DNA of 64,000 bases from Gonocerus acuteangulatus. Lineage: Eukaryota > Arthropoda > Insecta > Hemiptera > Coreidae. Under the pieces are notes generated by a model. That model was not told the DNA's origin and ran no database searches. It worked only from the letters and a program-made list of their open reading frames with translations. The translations under genes and the position numbers were made by a program. This document shows positions 55,674 to 64,000 of this stretch, piece by piece. Location: contig OX328128.1 of assembly GCA_946811695.1 (NCBI GenBank), positions 74,594,531-74,658,530 of the forward strand. The letters are read 5' to 3'. How positions within the stretch are numbered: position 1 is the stretch's first letter; each line of letters begins with the position of its first letter.

Positions 55674-58175
55674 AGGTCTACAAAAATAATCTTTCTGAAA
55701 TTTGATTTGATGATTTTGGTCAATCTCTATGCTCCTTGGCGTGCTGAAGCCGAACATGAGGTCAGTCCCTCTCTATCACGTAAGGAAATTGTTCAATCTC
55801 AAGTAAGGGCCGAGGTACTACCATTAAAAGAAAACAGAATTGGCGAATAAGAGTTTTCATTTATTTCCATGATCTTTTAGTTATTTCAATGTTGTTTACT
55901 GTACAAAATACATAAATGTGTAGAAATAACAGCTTCAGAATTAACAGTGGCATATTTAGTTATTATTTTTATGAAAACGTATTTTTTTCTCTTGAAAATT
56001 TCTCCGTGTTCGTTTCCGGCTGTAGGACTCTTCAGATGATTCACGCTGCAGCATCCAACAATAGTCAGCCATCATGTTTACGTTCCATTTGCCCTGATCC
56101 CTACGTTCCATTTCCTGGATGTCCTGATGGAACCTTTCCCCTTGTTCTTCACTTACTTCCCCTAAGTTTTCCGGAAAATAGTCCACATGCGAATGTAAGA
56201 TGTGAACCTTCAAACTCATGCTGCAACCTTGTAATTGAAATGCCTTCAACATGCGTTCCACGATACTTCTGTAGTTGGGATCCTTCACGTTACCAAGGAA
56301 CTTCTCAACAACATCTTTAAAAAAATTCCAAGCTTCCTTCTCCTTCTCATTCATGGTCTGAGTGAAATGTGGATCTGTGAAAAGTTTCCGAATATCTGGG
56401 CCTACAAAGATCCCCTCTTTTAGCTTTGCATCACTTAATCGTGGGAACTTGGAGCATAAGTACTTAAAACATTCCCCTTCTTTATTGAGAGACTTTACGA
56501 ATTGTTTTATCAGCCCTAGCTTTATGTGTAGAGGAGGTAGCAGGATTTTGTCAGAAGGAACCAAACTTCTCCTAATTACATTTTTTTGGCCTGGCGACAG
56601 AGCTCCTCGTGATGGCCAGTCTTTGTTGTTCCAATGGGAATTTCTGTCTCGGCTATCCCATAAACATAAAAAACAAGGGAACTTGGTGTACCCTGATTGC
56701 TGACCATAGTCCAAGAGCATAGTAAGTACTTTCAAGTCTCCACATATCAACCAGTTATGCTCATTATAATGAATTCGTTCGAGAACTAATGACAAATTTT
56801 CGTATGTTTCTTTTAAATGTACCGAATGGCCAACTGGAACTGAAGCATAAGTATTGCCATTGTGCAACAAAACAGCCTTTAGACTTCGCTTTGATGAGTC
56901 TATGAATAGACGCCAATGAATCGGGTCATATTGTATACCAAATTGACCCACCAGACCAAGAATGTCTTTGCAATAAATAAGATTCTCATCCAGAGCAAAG
57001 TAAGGAACAAAAACTGCTTCACGGTGTCGATACCATGAAAAAGAAGTGCCTGGCTGTAATAAATTTTTGTTTTTAAGACGGGAGCCAAGTAACTGAGCTG
57101 CATCTTTTGGAAGTCCAAGATCTCTCACTAAGTCGTTCAACTCCTGTTGAGAAATAAGCTGAGGTTCATCTTCTCAACTGCTTGCTTTGAACTCACTGTG
57201 TACTTCATCGCTCTCCGACATACAGTCTTCTCTATTAGCTTCCCTATCTATACTGCCCAAGTCACGAGGGGGCTGAGGAACTGTCAATCCAGGACCGTGT
57301 GGTACCGGACGACTAGCAGATTCCATATTAGGGTAGTTAATGAGCTTATGATTTTTGGAATTATAGCCTTGAACATGACAATTACAAAAGTAACAGTCAT
57401 TAACGTGGTTTTTTTGCTCCCTCCACATCATTGGGATAGCAAATCCGAAAGATTTTAACTCTCCTTTGTTCCATAAGCGAAGTTTTTCTACGCAGCTATG
57501 GCATACTTTGTGAGGAGCCCACAATTTATCTTGATCTCCTATTCTCAAGCCAAAATATGCATAATATACATTTTTGACAAAACATGTTATATTTCGTTGG
57601 TATTTCTTAACTGTGTACTCACCACAGATAAAACAGAAGTAGTCTGGACTGGTAACACAACGACGATGAGACATTTTGTCTAAATGCACTTTCAAACCTT
57701 AAAATACGTTCTTAATCACTTTGACACAACTAAGAGACCTCAGTGAATGTGTTCACTTCAGTTGATACTACTGAACTGAGAGAATGAACAAAAATTTAGC
57801 TCCAAGTTCCTGATACAACAGGTTCAATCTCGTTTAGCTTCAGACGGTGACATCTGAGACCAAACAAGTACGTTCCTGTCTGAACAGGTCGTGCCTAGAC
57901 ACCCTCAGGCCTACAACATCTACTGAGGGAGTCATTGCCTACACCACCTAGTGAAAGATGTCTGTTTATAAAAAGAGAAATCGTTTGGAAAAAAAAAAAA
58001 AAAACCTACTTCTTACCAAATTTATGTGTATAGCAGGTATATTATGTTCTAAGGATTTGAAAAAAATCTGTACGTGATAGAGAAAAACGGACTTCATTCT
58101 AGGCCTCAGCACACCGAGAAACACAGAGATTAGCCAAAATCATCAAATCAAATTTTTGGTTGTAGACCTGTGTTA
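55674..58175 (-). mobile_element. DNA-transposon-like unit with CAGGTCTAC ends
   Basis: CAGGTCTACAAAAATAAT and AATTTGATTTGATGATTTTG at left are mirrored at right (CAAAATCATCAAATCAAATT, GGTTGTAGACCTG), giving ~90-bp terminal inverted repeats. The minus-strand 579-codon gene fills most of the interior. No clear target duplication was found. Inverted repeats plus a multi-domain gene indicate a cut-and-paste element; the superfamily is not named here. Confidence 0.65.
55956..57695 (-). pseudogene. Transposase-like gene, 579 codons, one in-frame TGA
   Basis: The minus-strand frame runs from 57695 (or ATG 57674, MSHRRCVTSPDYFCFICGEY) to the stop at 55956, interrupted only by TGA at 57176-57174 between FKASS and EDEPQLISQQ. 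The N-terminal ~100 residues have paired cysteines (CVTSPDYFCFIC, KVCHSCVEKL, CYFCNCH), probably zinc-binding. The second part has RLFIDSSKRS, WLICGDLKVL, a CFLCLWDSRD cysteine pair and SEEQGERFHQD. The two Asp and the late Glu could be a DDE-type triad inside an RNase H fold; that is inference. Proteins of this kind are multi-copy in many animal genomes. Apart from the TGA the frame is clean, so inactivation is recent or the TGA is an error. Confidence 0.7.
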
Positions 58176-58247
58176 TCGGAATACCTTTTAGCGTTTCACC
58201 CCCCCCCCCCCTTTAATGGGAAAAACAGAATATTTATAAAAAAATAA

Positions 58248-58248
<1 letters not shown>

Positions 58249-58304
<56 letters not shown>

Positions 58305-58442
58305 TATGTATATCCATACATATCTATTTATATCTGAATGGAAATTTCATTAAAAGAAATACATTTTTACTTCTGAGGACTAATTTATTGAATTGGTGTC
58401 TTCATACACAGGCCAATTTCCAACATTGCTTTAATCCCCTTT

Positions 58443-58480
<38 letters not shown>
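58249..58480. repeat. Two (TA)n arrays
   Basis: TA arrays at 58249-58300 and 58447-58478, with a poly-C run at 58199-58212. No coding sequence. Confidence 0.9.
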
Positions 58481-58486
<6 letters not shown>

Positions 58487-58884
58487 TCACAGGCGAACGC
58501 ACATTCTTCTAAGATAGTTACATTTTCTACCAAAATTCAACATGTCTGCTCCCTCAATGCATGTTGTCTAATTATTTGGCTTCTTATATCTCGTTGAATC
58601 AAATGATTGAACGATCCATTGGCGATCGGCCACAGAGAAACCGCCACCGAGGCATGTTGGGGCAGTGAAACCGACTTTCATCCTTGCTTGTCCTTATTTC
58701 TCACTTGGATTCTCACAGTTTTCACTCGGCCACCGTCCAAGTGGTCGAATGCCTTCCCGTAATGTTCCTAAGGATATAGTTACCTAAATCCTGGAATAAT
58801 TATCTGCAAATGCGACCAGTTGTGTAGAGCATTGTAAATCAATTCTTTACTTCAGAACTCCGAATTATATTTGTATATTCGAAT

Positions 58885-58945
58885 ACCAAGAAGAGCGAGT
58901 CGCAAGAACTGCGTGATCTAAGCGCGTTTCCATTCTTATCCCGCG
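58885..58945. repeat. Family A terminus, solo
   Basis: AAGAGCGAGTCGCAAGAACT, GCGTGATCTAAGCGCGTTTC, TTCTTATCCCGCGTG. From 58946 to 59514 no further feature is recognised. Confidence 0.5.
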
Positions 58946-59514
58946 TGTATTTCGAAAGCTTAGAATAGAATGTTTTCCTCCTATAAAGTATTACAGTCCA
59001 AGCAACGAAAGCTCAAAAAACATATTGAAAATTCTACTTTTTACGACTATTATAAATGAGAGCCCCAGAACTCAAGGGGCCTAAGTGACATTTTTTATAA
59101 ATATGAGACAGATACAGGAATGGGTTGTGAACACTGTAATCTTGTGGGTGGTAAAGAGATCCAAGTGGTTTTCTTGACAGTTGCTGCCACCTAGATTGTG
59201 TTCTCTTGAGTATTGTCACTTTTGTAGTATTTAGTCCAGAAGGTAATTAAAGGGTTCATGTGCGGATTCTCCAATTCTTTTGCACATTAATCATAACCCG
59301 GATGATGTACCAACTATGTATGAGTGATAATAAGAGGCTAGTATTCGGACTAGCCTACTAGAGGCTAGTATTCCTGATGATTCGGACAGTATGATTGGAA
59401 CTGTAAAAATCTAGTTGTTGCTATTACCACATATGTTCAACATTTACTCCATTTTCCTCAAAATATTGAGTTTGTTACTTAGACCCCTTCACCTCTGGAA
59501 TCTTCAAATAATTC

Positions 59515-59875
59515 GTTCAGTTTTCCCGCGTAAAAACAGCTGATCATAGGTTAAGACCCTTGCGATTTTCCGCCTTTAGGCGCCTATTATCATGTCGGCA
59601 TTGATTCTATCGACCTATCGATAGCTCTCCAAGATGGCTATCACCTCTCCCCAGGTGAAAGTACGAAGACTTCGAATAGAAAGATAATTACAAACTGCCG
59701 AGTGTCATGAAATTACTTTCTCGTTAACACTAGTCAAATATATAACCTCATTTGTGGTTGGCTGGTCAGGTGGCTTTCTTCCGATATCAACAAGAATGTA
59801 CATGCAAACACTAAATTTATGTGAATACATACAATTAAATTTACGAATTTTTGATGAAATAATATTAAGATTAGC
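59515..59875 (+). repeat. ~360-bp direct repeat, right copy
   Basis: Second copy of 55310-55670. It is followed by CATCTTAGCGCGCTTTATTC, a family A-like hairpin terminus. The open frame at 59754-60065 runs through repeat sequence and is not a gene. Confidence 0.75.
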
Positions 59876-60069
59876 TGAATACATCTTAGCGCGCTTTATT
59901 CCTTCCGCTTTGTTGTTGGGAAAACAGTGTTTTGATGAGCTGATTAATGAACATGATCAGACAACATTTTTTTGTACCAAATTTCGTCAAAATCAGACCA
60001 TTTGTGATTCTACTAGAGCACGAACAGACACGTTTTTAAGATTCCAAATCCTGGTAACTTTTTAACTTG

Positions 60070-61650
60070 TGGTGTTAGAGGAAAATGTTACAAATAAATG
60101 TTGTAGGCTACTAAATTCTGCACATTTCGGTACGAAGGAATTTAATTTTTCATCACGGTATCTGGAAATTCGTTTGGTCTACTTTTAATGATTAGTGTGT
60201 TTTCCAGCGTTGATCAAGGTGATTCAGTTATACTAATGTTCTAATTGGCAATTGCATCTTACTTATTCATAAGAAAATCAAGAATGTGTAAACAAGTTCA
60301 TAATCAACAAGATAATGGAAATGCTTCCTGAAGGGGCTGGATTATAAACGCCTCGTTTTCCCGACGCTCATTCCTCTGAGTTCTCAGCTATCTCCATAAG
60401 AGGGAACAGATTCTTTGGTATCAAAATGTGCAGAAGTTAGTGGCCTACAGCGTCCTTTTCTCTAACAACAGTAGTTCAGAAGTTATCTTCATAAAAAGCC
60501 AGAAAACGTGATTTTAGCAGGTTTCAAAGCTTTAGCGCCTTCAGGAACCATTTCCAGACCCATGTTAATAGGTAACTTTTTGCTCAGAATCGAATTTCTT
60601 TCCTTGAAACCTTGAAGCATAAACACTTCTTTGGTGATACTATATATATAATACCTACTACGTTCCGGCTGGAAGTACTATATATAGTTATGCGTGACGA
60701 ACGCTTTCATTTCCTGGTATAATATTATTCTGCTCGATTACTTTCCATACGAAACCACTGATAGAATAATCATGTGGTAGGATTTGTGGTAAAAAGTATT
60801 GATAGCCACCACAGTGAAAGAAAACGCGGGTTACTATGCAGGAAGAGGCGCGCCATATCGGCAGAGAGTATTTCCTGGGCTCAGCCCAAAGAGATGGTTG
60901 TAGAAAGTCTGTCTGCATAGTCATTCTTATACCTCGTTGCCTAACCTGATTGGGAAGGATAAGGTTATCTTCAATATCTTATATATTCGAAAGTACTCAT
61001 TTTAATAGTTTCGAATAACGCACTTGCGGGAATGTCTCTAATTTCAATTTATCAGTAAATTAGGATATGTAAAATGAGTAACAATATTTTATTGTTAGAA
61101 CTAGATCTTTCCGAACGTAATTTGAAGATGCAATGTTCTACTACTGCTGTTTCGTTCTTTGGAAGGTTTTTTTCTCCTCTATTTACCTCAATTTTTAAGT
61201 GTTTTTTATATTATATTTAACAGCAAAAATCGCATTCTATTAAAACAAGGTAAGAAAATAATGTTGTTCTGTCAGGAGAGTGATTGTTAACCTAATTACG
61301 CCTTTGTCTAACCTAATTACGAATGTTAATGTTATCTTCAATATCTTTTATATTCAAAAGTACTTAATACTTTCAAACCAACAGACATGCGAGAATGACT
61401 GCAGGACAAAACCAAAATTACGCCACTCGGTTTTAAAAAAAAACTAAATCTTCTCGGAATATTTTATGATATCTAGAACAAAAGCCATCCAATAGATTTA
61501 AACGTCAGAATTAAAAATTATTTTAAATAGTTTTGGTAAGAAAATATTATTTTTACATTTATCCCTGAAGATGGACTATTAGTCCAAAACGTTAGAATAA
61601 AGAAATAAAGTCCTTAGAGAATTTTGGAGGGATATTCCTCGACTGAGTAG
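60070..61650. other. AT-rich intergenic or intronic stretch
   Basis: A minus-strand open frame at 60688-60924 (78 residues, ending NIIPGNESVRHA) is not recognised and may be chance. A hammerhead-like core on the plus strand lies at 61565-61595 (CTGAAGA, GGACT/AGTCC stem, AAAAC in place of GAAAC). Otherwise nothing is recognised. Confidence 0.3.
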
Positions 61651-61654
61651 TGTA

Positions 61655-62395
61655 TATGTTACCGGCAAAGTATAGAATCCAGGCATTCTATAGAATGCCT
61701 GAGTGGTTTAAGCAAAGTGTAGAATATATTAGTTTCTACATCGTATTACACACATTGCCTAGGTATTCTATAGAATGCCTGTTGCTTATTTGGCAATGTA
61801 TAAAATTAAAAAGGTTTTGACTATACAACGTACACTTTACTTAGATACTTGAAAGAAATGAGAACAGGTAGAATTTGAGTGTTCACAATCAATGCAAATC
61901 ACTAAAATAAAGCGTCCTCAGCACCGTTTTTCTTCAAAGTTTGCACTATAACGTATTTTGATACAAAGTTGCTCTCAACTAGGAAAGAAGTTATTAAGCA
62001 CTAATGTTCACTGTTATTGTGGCTATAAAAAACGGCATAAACAGCGTATTTGTAAACATGCGCTTGCTTCATGAAGAATTATAATTGAAATTTAGACTCA
62101 TCTTCTTGAGCTAGCGTAGCGAGCGGAAACGCATAGCACGTATGCCCAAGAGTCGTCCTAGGCATTCTTCTAATTCTCCTAGACATCATCAGATGGTTAT
62201 AAATCCGCAATCGCACCGCCAGTAGTTACTCCTACAAGCTGCAAATCCTGTCTTTCATACTTAGCCTAAAGCACAGTAGGCATTCTATAGAATGCCTAGG
62301 CAAAGTATGAAATAAGCTTTATTTCATAAATTGCCGGCTGGATTTAGGCATAGAATGCCTGATTATATACTTTACCGGTAACATATATATAGCTA
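61655..62395 (+). mobile_element. Element with AGGCATTCTATAGAATGCCT motifs, right copy
   Basis: TTACCGGCAAAGTATAGAAT opens and ATACTTTACCGGTAAC closes as inverted ends. The 20-bp perfect palindrome AGGCATTCTATAGAATGCCT occurs at about 61693 and 62279, with one-base variants at about 61766. The interior matches 2680-3310 in reverse orientation. Non-coding, ~740 bp. Confidence 0.65.
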
Positions 62396-62850
62396 TCCCG
62401 GTTTGACCGAGACAGTCCCGGTATTTTGCTCTTGTCCCGCCCGGTTTTATCAATGTCCCGGAAACGGCTGTAAGATGTAAAAAGTAATTTAGTTTTTATG
62501 AATCTGTTAATTTTTTATGAAACCAACATTTTTGACTACCTCGCACAGTGTCAAAGAAATGAGAAGTATTCTAACTGTAATCTCTGAGCAAACGCTGGAA
62601 CTACTTGCACAGCGCTGCCAAGCGTAAATTATGTAACAAAAATTCCTTTTTTATTTTAAAAAGGAGGGTAGACTATCAATTTAGAGAGTTCTAGATTCCC
62701 CACTCCCGTTACTTGTGAGGCTCAAAACTCACCACTTTACTTCTAATTTGTACCATTTTTATTCCTTAACCCCCCTCCCCCGGTATGCCCATTCCGTATT
62801 AATGTGTCCCGGTTTCACTCGCCGAAAATATGGCAAGCCTATGTACAGAC
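62396..62850. repeat. CCCGG-rich repeat, probable MITE
   Basis: GTCCCGGTTTGACCGAGACA, GTCCCGGTATTTTGCTCTTG and GTCCCGGAAACGG lie at left. CCCCGGTATGCCCATTCCG and GTCCCGGTTTCACTCGCCGA lie at right. Ends are loosely related; assignment is weak. Confidence 0.35.
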
Positions 62851-63149
62851 GTAGTATAGTCGAATAATTGCAAAACGGCGACACATTCCAACCCCGTAAC
62901 TGGACGACAAACTGGCCATCACTTCCCGTCTCTAGTTGTGTTGGGTAATGGCTGCTTCTTCTAAAGTAGCGATCACGTAACGTCTAGTAGTCTAGTGAAC
63001 CAGGAATCTCCAGCGTGACATCGAGACACCTTACGTGATCCTGGATATGAAATCCCTTACATTCGTCACTCCAATGCGTTTTTCATTCGCAAAATCTCTC
63101 CTCAAATAGGTATCGAGTTAAACCAGCACTAATATAGCTTTATTACAGG

Positions 63150-63400
63150 AAAAGCCCGGCTCGCAGGAACTGCATCATCTCAGCGGGTTTCCGTTCATGT
63201 CCCTAGTCCCATTAGTAAATGAGTAGAAACATTTATTGATTTTTAGTTAACAAATAAAATTAAATCTCAAAGGGAAGGAAGATTTTAGGCGCCACAACAT
63301 GGAACAGATAGTATTCTAAGCGGTAATTAATCCAGCCTCATTCTCAACGCTCGCTCTTGGAAAGACTAAAACCAATATATATAACTGGCGAATAAGGCGG
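63150..63400 (+). mobile_element. Family A left terminus leading into a coding region
   Basis: AAAAGCCCGGCTCGCAGGAA, CTGCATCATCTCAGCGGG, CCATTAGTAAATGAGTAG, AGGAAGATTTTAGGCGCCAC and TCTCAACGCTCGCTCTTGGA follow the same order and spacing as 20889-21129. The match ends near 63385, just before the open frame. Confidence 0.6.
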
Positions 63401-63411
63401 AAGGTCAATAA

Positions 63412-64000
63412 AATTGCTACCCTGATTTCTTAATAGAAAAAGAAATTAAACGAGCTGAGAAAAAAGTATCGTATGGAAAGAGGAGTTTGCAAATAGTTGA
63501 CCATGTAATATATGTAACCATAGTTGGCATATGTAATTTTAAATTTGACACAAAAGTTTTTAAATTCTTGGACGAATTCTTTGCGGAAGATAGTACAAAT
63601 GTTTTAAAGAGGAAAAGGGATGAAAATGAAGAAATTACTCGAAAACGCGTAAAACTAGAAAAGAAAAACAATACTGAAGGCCTAGAATCAAGGTCAGAAA
63701 ATAAATTAAAACGTAAACGGAATTCCATTGATGAATCTGATGAAAACATTGGCAATATAAAGTTAAAGAAAACAAAACAATCAAAAATTAGCGATTTCTT
63801 CGGCAGGGCGATTCAAGCAGATGCAAACAGGGATAGGTTAGAGAAATATGAAAGCCCATACAATAAACACATTTTTGATCAATTTAGTAAAAAGGTGAAT
63901 CGTTTCCTTAAAGACCAGAATTCAGAACCAGCCTGTTATTTGTCCTTCAATTTTAATCCCGTAATATCAAACAAAATCAGACATATTTGTAAAGGGATCG
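63412..64000 (+). CDS. Lys-rich protein with a PIP box, incomplete at both ends
   Basis: The plus frame is open from 63412 (after TAA 63409-63411) to the window edge, at least 196 codons, with no Met codon at all. The start must therefore lie in an upstream exon, or use a non-ATG codon, or be lost. The segment 63421-63600 holds hydrophobic stretches (IVDHVIYVTIVGICNFKFD). From 63601 it is strongly basic (VLKRKRDENEEITRKRVKLE, NKLKRKRN), like a nuclear localisation region. KKTKQSKISDFFGR at 63766-63807 contains Q-x-x-I-x-x-F-F, a perfect PCNA-interacting (PIP) box preceded by lysines. The C-terminal part (SPYNKHIFDQFSKKVNRFLK, ACYLSFNFNPVISNKIRHIC) is not recognised. The family A terminus about 260 bases upstream suggests it belongs to that transposon; a host gene is the alternative. 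Confidence 0.55.

Noticed and set aside
56362..56703. Plus-strand open frames of 60-134 codons across 55916-57683
   Set aside because: They are antisense shadows of the 579-codon minus-strand gene, which has the recognisable motifs.
57174..57176. Selenocysteine codon in the transposase-like gene
   Set aside because: The residues around the TGA (KASS/EDEP) are not a redox context and no SECIS-like element was noticed; a nonsense mutation is simpler.
55310..59875. LTR retrotransposon bounded by the 360-bp direct repeats
   Set aside because: No gag/pol sequence, primer-binding site or polypurine tract seen, and the interior holds a TIR transposon; kept only as a direct repeat.
63778..63810. 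PIP degron (CRL4-Cdt2 type) rather than a plain PIP box
   Set aside because: The motif has SD rather than TD before the aromatic pair and lacks a basic residue at the +4 position, so only the PIP-box call is kept.

Overview
This is a repeat-saturated, AT-rich stretch of animal nuclear DNA. Spliced exons with GT/AG borders, tRNA-derived SINEs, non-LTR retrotransposon debris, Penelope-like repeats with hammerhead-ribozyme-like cores, MITEs and long (TA)n arrays point to an arthropod, probably an insect. I cannot fix the order or species. There is no bacterial-style gene organisation and no CRISPR, rRNA or clear functional tRNA gene.

Host genes are few and are visible mainly as short exons. (1) Bases 1-99 look like the 3' end of a plus-strand coding sequence, with a poly(A) signal at 380. 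(2) A minus-strand gene runs from a start codon at 5134 down to at least 730. Four small exons, all joined in the same codon phase, end in a C2HC zinc finger. (3) A plus-strand first exon with a strong GTGAGT donor lies at 8071-8121; an open frame at 13944-14189 could be its next exon. (4) The clearest host gene is a rhophilin-like gene on the plus strand. Its start exon is at 16679-16726 and its second, HR1-encoding exon is at 43226-43341. The intervening 26.5 kb is one intron packed with transposable elements. Its later exons are not recognisable in the window.

Mobile elements make up most of the rest. Coding remnants include an R2/R4-like (restriction-like endonuclease) retrotransposon 3' end at 12091-13392, an I-like RT/RNase H element at 46744-48495, two smaller relics of related elements at 8345-8595 and 38060-38235, and a DNA-transposon-like unit at 55674-58175. 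That unit carries a 579-codon gene broken by one in-frame TGA. Non-coding families recur with shared ends: a GC-tailed MITE (ends GCATGGGCGTATAT), a family A with ends AAAGTCCGACTCGCAGGAAC, a related family B with internal (TA)n and ~145-bp tandem units, four SINE types, and foldback palindromes of Penelope-like sequence with 11-13 bp target duplications.

The most interesting observation is at the right edge. A family A terminus at 63150, followed by the same ~240-bp subterminal sequence found in the short MITEs, runs into an open frame (63412 to beyond 64000) with no visible ATG. It encodes a lysine-rich protein with a perfect PCNA-interaction (PIP-box) motif. This may be the protein-coding partner that mobilises the family A MITEs.
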